Program-made: the position numbers and the translations under genes | Source: Amanita rubescens | Lineage: Eukaryota > Basidiomycota > Agaricomycetes > Agaricales > Amanitaceae | Assembly: GCA_015039365.1 (NCBI GenBank) | Contig: WION01000021.1 | Span: 310,001 to 374,000 of the forward strand | DNA: 64,000 nucleotides | Direction: 5' to 3' | Notes under the pieces: model-generated | The model's input: the letters and a program-made list of their open reading frames with translations, nothing else | What the model was told of the DNA's origin: nothing | Database searches by the model: none | Part shown: one piece after another, positions 35,687 through 45,651 of the stretch | How the letters are laid out: each line of letters starts with the position of its first letter | Numbering within the stretch: the stretch's first letter is position 1

Positions 35687-37738
35687 TTAATTTCTGCGAT
35701 TAATAACTATTTGCTTATCGCCATCCGTTTCCAATGGCCAGAAAGTTGCACCGATGCCTGGGACCTCACAAGGGTCAATCAGATTCCCATCAGCGAGAAC
35801 TGTTGCAACCCCGCGGGACGTCTTCATTTGTATTTCGTATTTCTGTCCAATCTTGAAGCTAAAGACCTTTGAGACCTTTGCTATATGCGAGGATACGGCA
35901 TCTCTAGTCCTGAGCGCGACAGGAGCGTGGTCGATGATGCTATGGTTCCTATACACTCTCGCTTCGATAATGATCCCGTCCTTTTGCAACCGGTTTTCGA
36001 TGAAGATACCCTCGGCGATAACGTCATTTTCGTCGGCCGTTCTGGTGAGCTTCCCTTTCCCGTCTCTTTTGCCCTGTACCCAATCACCATGATACGTCGT
36101 ACCATCGCAATACGTGGCGATTCCAACGCCGTGCGGCAATTTCGCATGAACGCTGCCAATGTAGCGCCAACCTTCATCTCGATTCATCAATACGCCCCAT
36201 CCTTCTTGGCCCAAGATGTTCCACCTCAATTCCCGAATATACCCTCTACTTCCCGAAATCCCAAATGTGACAAATGCAGCTTCCATTGTCTTTGCTGTGG
36301 TTTCGACTGCGGTCCGTAAGGTCTGACTATCATCGAGCTTGAGAAAGTCATCGATTATGAGGGGGTCCATAAACAAGGAGTAGTAGACCGTTGGAATGGT
36401 GGATCCATCATCCCTCGTCATTGGATTACCCCCTTGCCACTTCCTGACGGCGCTAGCGTAGAGACGGTACATATTGAAGAGAGGTATGGTCCCCACCACA
36501 TGGGGGATAAGAACCAAGGCGATAGTCGCACCATCGGGTCTGTTCATTTCACCGCGCAAGTGCGTTACATTCGTCAACTTGAATTGGTGGTCGTCCGCCG
36601 CATGTTTTTTCTCCAGCAAGTCCTCGAATGTAGCCCAGTCGATCTTGTATCGTTCCTCCTCCGTGTCAAAACGTGGTTGATTACATCTTATGAAATCGTC
36701 AGCGGTCTTGTTGTCGGAATTACTGCGGTAAGCATCTAAGAATCGACGTAATGCGGAACGCGCGTTGATGACAATCGAATCTACTTGGTTTTTCCGCTTT
36801 CGACATTCCGCTAATAGGGTCGGGAAAAGAGACTTGTAGTTATTCTCCAGCTGATCCAGAATGTACCTGCGATCGATCTGTAGATTGACGATACGATTGT
36901 AAAAGTCTATAATAGCCTTCAAATCGGCATCTTCCAGCTCCCGAAAGTTGGTGACGACATTGACCTTGTTGAAGCGGCTGAGGGGAGTCAGGATGATGTC
37001 GCAGGGTACACCCTGAGAACCGATTAATTTGGGAGATCTTCTGATCAGGTCGATCAAGTCGGTTGGTTTAGTGGGCAGCGGATCCTGAAATTTGAAATCG
37101 GACACATAATTGACGTTGACGTTATAATCGTCGATCCTTGATTTCTGTTCGGAGGAAAGTTCAGCTTCCACTTTGGTACTGAAGGCTTTGGCCATATCCT
37201 TGAATACTTCTAGGTTAAACGTTCCTTTTTTTTCCGTCTGCGAGTCCTCGGCGCTAATCCTCTCTGTGATATTCCCGACCGCATTTCCACCATACGTGAT
37301 GCCAGTGACGACATGAGTGGCACCGATGTATTCAATTTCATCTTCGTCAAGCCTAACGGCATCATGGAGACCCTGCGTATCGAGGTATCTGTGTTCCGTC
37401 CGAATGCGCGCTACTGCAGCTACGGTCGTCGAATGGATAGAATCTTTGCTTCGGTCAAGATACGAGCCGTACGCGCCAATGGGAATGGCCCCGGACAAAA
37501 TGGACACCGAAACCGACGGGGACACCTGCAGTGTATTTGCTCTATCCTCGAGGCTTCTGACTTCCTTGTATTCGAAGTCTGTGCTTCTTTTAGGAATTGT
37601 CTTGATTGTTGCGGCGGCTTTTTCAGTGTCAAACAAGAATTCGTTCTGAAAGGTAGATGCGGTTGCATCGTAGAGTTGGCCTAACTGAACAGGCCTTGCC
37701 AATGCTTTAATTTCGAGTTGTTGTTTGCTCTGATCCAT
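35687..37738 (-). CDS. SNTX-family-like protein with C-terminal MORN repeats, 683 aa (paralogue A)
   Basis: Intronless. The N-terminal third resembles the MACPF/CDC-like domain of the stonustoxin (SNTX) superfamily: start LGQLYDATASTF, then SLEDRANTLQVSPSVSVSIL and the hallmark ATHVVTGITYGG. A helical region (about residues 265-360) and a thioredoxin-like region (about 385-480) follow as in that superfamily. Residues about 525-575 carry MORN-type motifs (YIGSVHAKLPHGVG, YHGDWVQGKRDGKGKL), known for membrane-lipid or protein binding. No signal peptide, so it is predicted to be intracellular. In animals some relatives are cytolytic, but most members are not characterised as toxins; activity here is unknown. 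A second copy lies 1.2 kb upstream, beyond an HNH gene. Confidence 0.8.
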   Translation of the reverse strand: MDQSKQQLEIKALARPVQLGQLYDATASTFQNEFLFDTEKAAATIKTIPKRSTDFEYKEVRSLEDRANTLQVSPSVSVSILSGAIPIGAYGSYLDRSKDSIHSTTVAAVARIRTEHRYLDTQGLHDAVRLDEDEIEYIGATHVVTGITYGGNAVGNITERISAEDSQTEKKGTFNLEVFKDMAKAFSTKVEAELSSEQKSRIDDYNVNVNYVSDFKFQDPLPTKPTDLIDLIRRSPKLIGSQGVPCDIILTPLSRFNKVNVVTNFRELEDADLKAIIDFYNRIVNLQIDRRYILDQLENNYKSLFPTLLAECRKRKNQVDSIVINARSALRRFLDAYRSNSDNKTADDFIRCNQPRFDTEEERYKIDWATFEDLLEKKHAADDHQFKLTNVTHLRGEMNRPDGATIALVLIPHVVGTIPLFNMYRLYASAVRKWQGGNPMTRDDGSTIPTVYYSLFMDPLIIDDFLKLDDSQTLRTAVETTAKTMEAAFVTFGISGSRGYIRELRWNILGQEGWGVLMNRDEGWRYIGSVHAKLPHGVGIATYCDGTTYHGDWVQGKRDGKGKLTRTADENDVIAEGIFIENRLQKDGIIIEARVYRNHSIIDHAPVALRTRDAVSSHIAKVSKVFSFKIGQKYEIQMKTSRGVATVLADGNLIDPCEVPGIGATFWPLETDGDKQIVINRRN

Positions 37739-38026
37739 GACGGGCTGGAATCCAAAAGTTCATTAGATACTACTCACAGCACCTTGAGATACATACAGTA
37801 AATCGTTGTTGTGCGAGTAACCGAACGTGAGTGCTACGGTACGTGCAGGTGGCAGCATGTTTACGATGCGAGCTAGTTCATGACCTCATGTTGTCAGCAT
37901 TGTGATAATGAGATTCGTTTCTGTAATTGGTGTTGGCCACGATGACGTTCGAGTTGAAGGTTGGTCTGTTTGGTTTGGATGATCGGAAATAAAACTACTA
38001 GTACACTCGAAATAACTAATCTCCGT

Positions 38027-38778
38027 TTACCCTCTTCTTACTCCAAATTTTTGCTTCGAAGCATATTTCCTCCATCGCTGTATATCCTCCCGCTGAAGCA
38101 GAAGTTCTATGGTATAATAATTTTGAGCTAGGTCTTCACATCTAGCGACATGATGTACAGTACTATGGCAAGGCCTGACGATTTTAAGAAAGTGTGTTAA
38201 TTTATAGGCGACTCAACGCACCTGCACAACCACGCAACTGAATTCAACATGCTCTCTGGATGCCACCTCCTTTTGAGCACCTTCTCATGCGTAGACCGCG
38301 GTATTAGATGATGATACGTCAAAGGAACTTCTCTCCCGCAAATCTCGCACTCGGTTGTTCTAGTGGACGACCAAACCGGCGGAGGTGCACATGCCTCCTG
38401 GACGAAATCCCGCAACACGCGTCGGAGGAATGATGTTGATTCCTCTGTGTCTGACGTGACAGCGTACACTATCATCGTATCGAAAAAGGATGTGGGGATA
38501 GAATCGAGCGGTAGAACCTCGGGATCTGGTACGGCGTCACGAGATTCATACGTCGCGGTCTGGAGCGAGGAAGGCAGAGAAGGCCATACCTCGGACGAGA
38601 GATACGACGAGAAATCGTCAAGATCTGATTCTTGCCCTGCGGAATCCAGATCTCGGGAGTTATCTACGACGTCCAGGCGGGCGAGTAGAGTTCGGGCAAG
38701 GCAATGTTTGAATACATGGTATTGCGATGATTCTTGAGAACTTTGTTCATAGGGCGACATCCGCCGTTGGTGCTTCAC
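38027..38778 (-). CDS. HNH endonuclease-like protein, 230 aa
   Basis: Two exons, 38778-38222 and 38162-38027 (693 nt). The C-terminal half has CEICGREVPLTYHHLIPRS, a Cys pair followed by the HH of an HNH/McrA-like beta-beta-alpha-metal fold, then LNSVAWLC and after the intron STVHHVARCEDLAQ, which supplies the last His/Cys side and a typical fungal tail (EDIQRWRKYASKQK). The N-terminal half is acidic and low in motifs. Fungal proteins of this type are predicted nucleases of unknown role. It sits between two paralogous SNTX/MORN genes on the same strand, with about 290 bp and 140 bp gaps. Confidence 0.8.
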
Positions 38779-38919
38779 ACCAGGTCACTGTGGTATGCAA
38801 GTAGTTGGGGCAGCTCTGTATTTAGAAGTACTCTCGGGACCGCTCCCAAGCCTAATTCTAATTCACACACCCACCGCAACAAATCAACTGCAGTACATTC
38901 CGGCCATACACGGGAAATA

Positions 38920-40929
38920 CTAAATGGTATTGATTTTAATGGATTTTTGGCCATCTAGGGGCCACGTAGTCGAAGCCTTGCTAGACGCGTCAACGAAAGG
39001 CCCATTCGCAATGACCGATTCTGGCATGAATGTATTGTCAACCGAGCACAGAATGACATCAAAGCGCTGGCCAATCTTCAATCCGAAAACATCTGCGATT
39101 TTGGCAACATGATCTGAGACTGTGTCACGGCCGCCAAGCGCGATAGGCACAAACTTGATAGGTATGTCGTTCCGGAAAAGGGTAGCGTTGACCACAACGC
39201 CATCTTCCCTGACACGATCATCGATATAAACCTTTTCTTCGCCAGTGCCCGTCCTGCTGATCAGCCTTCCCAGGCCCTCCCGGCGTCCCTTGTACCAACT
39301 CCCCGCATACCGCGTTTCATCTGCGTAAGTTATGACGCCTGAACCGTGCTTCATTCCATCCCGAACGTTGCCAATGTACCTCCACTTGTCTTCTTTGTTG
39401 ATTAAAATGCCCCACCCGTCTCTGTTCATCGAGTTCCATTCAAGTTCTCCAAGCTTATTCAGCGCGACCCCAAATGTGAGAAACCCGGTTTGTTTGCTAT
39501 CGCGAATGCTCGCGATAGCTGTCATCAGAGTCCCGTCTGCATCGTCGAGAAGCCTCAACGTATCGTCAATCTGAGGGTCGGCGTACAGCGAACGATAGAT
39601 AGTTATCTCGCCCCTGTCGCCTTCGCCACGTTGACTATCTTCAACTCGACGCCATTCGCGGATATCGTCTGCCAATACTCGGTAGATGTTCAAAAGGTTG
39701 ACGGTATGAACAGATTCCGGGATAACGACTAATGCAATAGTAGCATCGTCCGTTCTATTCATCAACTTCTTCAACTTTGTGACGTCGATTAATTCGAATC
39801 CGGAATTATCAGCGGCTTTCTTTCCTTGCACGAGATCCTCGAATGTGCCTTGGTCGACTTCATAGACCCGCTGCTCATCAGTGTACTTCTCTTTCGCAGC
39901 TGTTAAGAAGTCGACATTGGGCGCCGAACCCGGTTTTGAACTGAGGTAAGCCTGGAGGCACCTGCGAAGTTCCCGACGCGCATCTCGCAGGCTTTGGCTT
40001 ACCCTTTTGGACTTCTCGCGACATGCAGCGGTGAAAGAGGGGAAGTAGGTCATATAATGCTGGTCCATCTGGCTAAAAAGATGGATCCTGTTCTGGTCCA
40101 AGCTGATGTACTTGTCGTAAAAGCTCAGGATCTCGCTGAGCTGCGCTTCGTCCATTTGTTGCACAAAGGAGACCGAACTGAATTTGTCCCTGAACCTCCG
40201 AAGTGAAGTCAAGTGGACCTTCAGAGGCACGCCTTCCCCAGCTGCAGGAGTGGCCTGCACCACCATACTGAGCATATCAGCCGCGTTGGTGGGAAGTGTC
40301 GATTCCAACTGAATATCCGCAAGAAGTCGAACCTCGCAGTCGTATAACTCCAGTTTCTTCTTTTTTTCCATCTGAAACTCGCCGCTAACTTCAAAGAATT
40401 TGCACATCCCTTTCAGGACATCGATTGAAAGTTCTCCGCACGAATCCGTTTTTGTCTTCTTTTGGGTAAAAGTACCGACTATATTGCTACCGTATTCAAT
40501 GGCGGTGACAACATGGGTAGCGCCGTTCTCTTGAACTTGCTCTCCAGTCAACCGGACAAATTTCTTGTTGTCAGGTATGTCTAATCTTTCCGTTTTGGTA
40601 TGGATTCGAGCTGTTACAGCGATTGTATGAGAACTGCTGCTGTCATCTGCGCGGTCCAAATATGAACGATAACCATCCACGGCAAGGGCACCAGATAGGA
40701 TCGAAACGGATAGCGAGGCAGAAATATTGAGTGAATGAGCCCTGGATTCGAGACTCTTGATTTCTCGGTAGTCGTATGAGATACCAGAGGCGGGCTCTGG
40801 TTTGGATAAGACTAGCTGAGTCGGATCGAAGAGGTTTTCATTTATAAAGGTCGAAGTGGTTGCATCGTAAAGCTGGCCGAGATATACGGGTTTGCCGAGC
40901 GGTTGAATTTGGATCTCGCGGACTCCCAT
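38920..40929 (-). CDS. SNTX-family-like protein with C-terminal MORN repeats, 669 aa (paralogue B)
   Basis: Intronless paralogue of the gene at 35.7 kb with the same order: LGQLYDATTSTF, SLESRAHSLNISASLSVSIL, ATHVVTAIEYGS, helical and thioredoxin-like regions, MORN motifs (YIGNVRDGMKHGSG, YAGSWYKGRREGLGRL) and the shared end (LGGRDTVSDHVAKIADVF). I chose the start at 40929 because the 18 residues upstream in the open frame are not shared with paralogue A. No signal peptide. The conserved overall length and intact frames in both copies argue that both are under selection. Function unknown; see paralogue A for the family caveat. Confidence 0.8.
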   Translation of the reverse strand: MGVREIQIQPLGKPVYLGQLYDATTSTFINENLFDPTQLVLSKPEPASGISYDYREIKSLESRAHSLNISASLSVSILSGALAVDGYRSYLDRADDSSSSHTIAVTARIHTKTERLDIPDNKKFVRLTGEQVQENGATHVVTAIEYGSNIVGTFTQKKTKTDSCGELSIDVLKGMCKFFEVSGEFQMEKKKKLELYDCEVRLLADIQLESTLPTNAADMLSMVVQATPAAGEGVPLKVHLTSLRRFRDKFSSVSFVQQMDEAQLSEILSFYDKYISLDQNRIHLFSQMDQHYMTYFPSFTAACREKSKRVSQSLRDARRELRRCLQAYLSSKPGSAPNVDFLTAAKEKYTDEQRVYEVDQGTFEDLVQGKKAADNSGFELIDVTKLKKLMNRTDDATIALVVIPESVHTVNLLNIYRVLADDIREWRRVEDSQRGEGDRGEITIYRSLYADPQIDDTLRLLDDADGTLMTAIASIRDSKQTGFLTFGVALNKLGELEWNSMNRDGWGILINKEDKWRYIGNVRDGMKHGSGVITYADETRYAGSWYKGRREGLGRLISRTGTGEEKVYIDDRVREDGVVVNATLFRNDIPIKFVPIALGGRDTVSDHVAKIADVFGLKIGQRFDVILCSVDNTFMPESVIANGPFVDASSKASTTWPLDGQKSIKINTI

Positions 40930-41607
40930 AACTGCAGAACTAGAGGTGAGCAATGGTAGGGTGCATAAACCGACAAAACTCACTTATTGACGCTGCACCT
41001 CAAAAACGTATCAAGACCGCGGTGAGCGTGGCTTCCTCGAGGCTCGAAGTGAGCCCCGAGCTGGCAGCTCATACGAATCAACATCCATGTCAAGTTCCAG
41101 CTTGGTTCAGTTCATTCCTGCGAAGGACTTGAGAAGAACTTCTCAATCGATAACGAAGCGCTGTACCTTTTCCATATAATAGAATTTCTCCGCGTGGGGC
41201 AGCGAAGATCCCTTGAAGAGTTTAGACTCAGAGAAGTCTGAGTTTCGGGGCTTGCCGAGCTTCGGGCCGACCCTGCTCCGCTTCGTACAACGATGCTACT
41301 CGCTGAGTCGCTCGGTTTTTGTCTAACAACAGGTCTGACGACATGCATTACTCGAGCATTTGGATATCGAGACGAGCCAATGGAGGTTGACAGACCTGCA
41401 GTGGTACAGAACTTCTTGAAATATGGCAATCTGCAACGTCTGTCGTTGGGACTCAGTAATATCCGAGTCAGACTCGAATACTGATCATAGACATTAACAT
41501 TGAATCTCATAAATGCTTAATGCAAGGGCCCAAACTCGTTCTGACTCACTCAGATGGTTACAATTTATCTAACAAGGTATGTCGTTCGCGCTTCAATCAT
41601 AATTGCT
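40930..41607. other. Divergent intergenic region
   Basis: About 680 bp between paralogue B and the GTPase gene. A minus-strand open frame at 41112-41510 has biased composition and no motif; I do not call it. Confidence 0.45.
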
Positions 41608-43530
41608 ATGTTGAAGCAGTCATTTAGCGACGAACAAGTAGATTCTAGTCCGAAGCCTGCATCTGTACTTTCACTGTCAGACATAGAGTAACCGTGCCTC
41701 AAAACTACTCGATCGTTGATAACGCTATTACTTCAGGTGCGCATCTGATGATGATGAACAATTCGCGCAAAGCGATACGAGCGATACGATGGACGAAGTA
41801 AATAAGTCCTTGAAGTAAGTCATCGCTCACTTGAGCCGCATCAAGAGTCACATATCTTCATAGCTCTGTCGACGACCTGGCTAGAGGGATTATTAAAACC
41901 GATAAAAACCAGTTGAAGGAATACACCATTATACTCGTCGGTAAGAATGCCCTCACCATTCGGTTCGTCCGTTCATCCCTCGCACTGCAGGTGAAACAGG
42001 TACTGGTAAGACCAGTCTGTTGTCCTTGTTTGCAAACATTTTGGCTGGTCGAGTTGCTGGCGATTACGAATTTGCACATGACAAGGATAATGAAGCCGGA
42101 GGTAGCGAGAAACATAGTCAGACCAACTCGGCGAAGCTATACGAATTCTGGAGTAATAATGGCGTTAAAGTACGCATCCTCGATACACCAGGGCTTGCAG
42201 ACACCCGTGGTCTTGGGCAAGATGAGCTCCACAAAGCGAGCATCGCGCATGCCATCAAAGATAACATTTCTACCTTGCATGCCGTCATCATCCTAGCTAA
42301 CGGTACTGTACCGCGACTCGGTGTCGCCACAGACTATGCTCTCGGCACGCTTTCCTCGATATTTCCTCGCACGCTTGCGCAAAATATTGGCATTTTGTTC
42401 ACAAATGTAGCCAGCCCATTGTCGTGGAACTTTGATCAAAATTCTCTACCGGGAGTGCTGAAAGGCACTACTCACCAGTTTTTACTCGACAATCCTCTCG
42501 CATTATGGAAGAAGTATACTACCCTCCGCCTGCAAGAAAACGTAAACTGGAGGCTAATGACCAAGCTTGAGGATTCGGTGCACGAAAGCTACTGTCAAAG
42601 CATTGGAAGAGGTTGCGACCATATTTGACTGGCTTGATACATTGGAGCCACAGCCAACGTCGGATATCGTAAACCTACACGCTCAATCTCAGGAAATAGA
42701 GCGTAGCATTGGAAATGCATTGACGCGTGCATCTCAGCTAGCGAACAAGAAGAAAGAGCTTAACGACATGATCAAACTCGCGGAAGGGAGCAGATTGGTA
42801 TGGTCCTACGTCCTCTATAACCGAAAATTGGATTCTGACCAGCGTTCCTCAGACCATGAAACAATTCCGAAACTACCAAAGTGTTATCACGAAACAGGTC
42901 TGGGTACAATCGCCAACCCTGAGGCATAATACGGTGTGCTCTGTGCCAGATTGCTACTCCAACTGCCACGTCCCCTGCCATTTGATTTTCACGTTGGAAC
43001 CCAAGGGTCTGCTGCAGTGCGCGGCGATGAGAGGAAGGGATACGTGCCAACATTGCAGGCACTCGTATCTGGACCATCGGCATTATAATTCTCAATGGAA
43101 ACAGGAAGACGATACGCAGACAACCATCGATAAAGACGCTCAGAAAAAGTATAAAGAGGCTACAAGGAATAGCACCCTGCAACGGAAGATGTTGGCCGAT
43201 CTTAAAGGCGCGGTTGCAAGCCTTGACGTGGACATGGAGGAATCTCTCGCTCGAGTTGGTTTTCTCACAGAGTCATATGCCAAGCTGTCCCTGTCGGGTA
43301 GTTTTGCTGGTCAAGTCAAGAAGTCTGTCCGGTTGCTTGAGACAAACTTGCAAGCCATGCAAAGTAACAACGCTGATCACAAGTCCGTCGAGGCGGTGGA
43401 GAAAAGCTTGGATAGTATGAAGGCGAAGTTGAAGGTGGTTGAAGAAGCCAAAGCGAAAACCAAAGAGCAGATTAGCCGACCGGGATGGTTGTCCAGAATG
43501 AGAACCGCTTTGATGGGATACAAGCAGTAG
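41608..43530 (+). CDS. AIG1/TRAFAC-like P-loop GTPase with Cys/His cluster, frameshifted
   Basis: Exons: 41608-41687, 41737-41814, 41864-41940, 41991 to about 42796, and 42860-43530. Walker A is GETGTGKTS (split by an intron after the first Gly), G3 is LDTPGLADT. After the G domain comes a helical part (FDWLDTLEPQPT, HAQSQEIERSIG), then a metal-binding-like segment with NCHVPCHL, CQHCRHSYLDHRHYNSQW, and a coiled-coil C-terminus. This layout matches a widespread fungal family of unannotated GTPases. Between LMTKLEDSVH and KATVKALEEV (about 42590) the frame shifts by one base and no intron repairs it; everything on either side is well preserved. The gene may be a recent pseudogene or carry a sequence error. 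It lies head-to-head with SNTX paralogue B. Confidence 0.72.
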
Positions 43531-44245
43531 GTTAAAGCTTCGACTATAAACTAATCTCAAGGTCTGGCATCTGCTGTGCACGTGTCGCAACAGCTAGGCG
43601 AACCGAATTTGAAGGACTGTGCCTTAGAATGATTGTCACCCTGCGACATGAATGTATAGGCTCCTAGTCGTAACGGTATAATGTTGGGCCGTTTCTGGGG
43701 CAATTTTGTCAACTTGTGGCTGGTTACCCGTCCTGAGGATTTAATGATGGACGATAAAGGTTGAGCAACCATAATTGATTTCGACATGGCGAAAGTTCAG
43801 GCAGGTAAACGACCTCGTCAGCCCAGCAGGTGACGATATCATTCATGGAGGCATCTGATCTGTGTTGCAAGATACCATGACTACATTCAATTATTACCTA
43901 CCGCGCGATATCGATAAGTCTGCACTCACTAATGGTTCATACTCTCGGTCTCCCGATCAGGTGAACGCTCTGGGCGGCGCGATCCGTAGAGTACCCCCCA
44001 CCTTGCCAAGGCCTCGGACTGCCACTGTGTGTATGATTCGTGAACTGCATAAAGTAGTTGAGAAAAATAACCTTGCCCAAGTCAACGTCAATGTCAGCTA
44101 TACCGAGCTGAAGAAACTGACAAAAAAAAACATTAACGGTGGGCGTTGCTATACGATATAGTTTTATATCAGGCAAGACGTGAATGATATTGAATGAGTG
44201 CGCGCAGAGTCAGGACAAGCCTTTCTATACAAAATACGATCTGTA
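43531..44245. other. Intergenic, one possible small frame
   Basis: A plus-strand frame (43862-44161, about 99 residues, with RELHKVVEKNNLAQVNVNV) lacks a recognised family. Not called as a gene. Confidence 0.4.
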
Positions 44246-44995
44246 CTAGGTATCAATCGGATTGAAAACCCCAGTTCCCCACAGGTCTGGCTGCGTGTTA
44301 ATAGTTCCCTGCAATAATGGTAAGTCATCATGATAGCATGGTGGCCATCAGTTAGAATAATCATAACTTACCTGGGGATCAGTGCAGTAAGCGTATGTCC
44401 GACGGTAGCGATCAATTAGTTCGCCAAGTTGGGCGTCGTCCTGAGGCCCTGAGCCATCTAAACGGATCCCGAGGCACTTGCCCATTCGGGAATCATTTCC
44501 ATGAAAATCTTCCATCACACGATCCTCAGCGTGAGCGTCTGTTGCCAGACGCCATATGGCCTGACAAACCGTGCGCGCAAACCAGAAGCAATTCATCTTC
44601 GTTATACGGTACTTTGGCCCGTCATTTGTCTCCCCGATGGTGTATAATAGTACAGCCAGTTGTAACAAATTGACTTGGAATTGGTCCGGCGGGTTCGGCA
44701 GCGTGATAGTTCTGACCCGAGTCTCGCCATAGAACTGGCGGGGTGGTTCCTCGGTATGGATAGGTCTAGCATAATCAAATGCAGGTTTCCAGCTTCCGTC
44801 AGTAAACGACGACCCAGGAGAGAATGAGCACGGCAAGAGGGAGGTGAAATCGAGGTTCCTGTCGACGAGCACGTGGAACTGGTTGCCAGATGCAGATCGA
44901 AGAGTAAACACGACAGATTCGTGTTGGAAAACGGACCCCTGCTTGTAAACGCACACGGTGCGCAGGAGACAGTCGTTTAGGTCAGGTAGCGACAT
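44246..44995 (-). CDS. Uncharacterised basidiomycete protein, 228 aa
   Basis: Two exons, 44995-44372 and 44308-44246. The second exon completes a C-terminus (GTINTQPDLWGTGVF) that the unspliced frame would replace with a short unrelated end. Visible features: SVFQHESVVFTLRS near the start, and KMNCFWFARTVCQAIWRL, a conserved Cys/Trp-rich segment seen in a mushroom family without assigned function. An open frame continues upstream to 45166, but those 57 residues look like translated leader, so I prefer the ATG at 44995. No signal peptide or membrane span. Confidence 0.6.
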
Positions 44996-45651
44996 ATTTT
45001 TCGCATAGTGAATTCGTGTCAAAAGATAGAGTCTCAATAGTAAATCTGGCGCGCTTGAATAGTTCGTTAAAGAGTCGCTGGGCGGGGATCGCAGAAGATT
45101 GGGGGAGGGATGCAAAGAGGCAACCCTCCTTTTTATCCTCCCCAGTCTGCTTCTCCCAAACCCCAATGGCGATCTGAACGTCGTATGATGTCATTTACCT
45201 ATTTAGTAGGTCAATAAATAGTAATGACGAATGCCTGCCATACAGTTTGTTGCAGGTCGTTGAAGACTCGGACGTCGGCTCTCAGACATAGTTAGACAGA
45301 AGTGATTACTAAGCTGATCGTGACTAGTACTAGACCAGTCTCGTCTGGAGGACGTCTGGTTGACATGGGTCCGAAAGTCCAATGCGCACAAACTGGAACA
45401 CGGGGTGGGGAGGATCAACGTGGACTTAAACTGGAAGGCAAGGGGGAACTACTAGTCGTGGGCAAAAAAATGAGGCCAACAGACGCGGCCGAAGGAGGAT
45501 GGACACATGGCCCAAGACAGGAACATGGGAGCCTAACGAGGGACGACGGGACAGGTGGACGTGGACGAATGCAGGCATGGATGGTTCATGCCGAGGTGGG
45601 ATATATGCCCCAGGACTTGACAGCGACCCCAGGAACTCCTAAACGGTCGGC

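Noticed and set aside
35754..36739. Several plus-strand frames opposite SNTX-like paralogue A
   Set aside because: Antisense to an intact conserved frame; Ser/Pro-rich shadow composition.
41112..41510. 132-residue minus-strand frame between SNTX paralogue B and the GTPase
   Set aside because: Ser/Arg-rich, no recognised domain and no supporting splice or promoter context.
43862..44161. 99-residue plus-strand frame
   Set aside because: Starts at GTG, has no recognised family; could be a fragment but not supportable.
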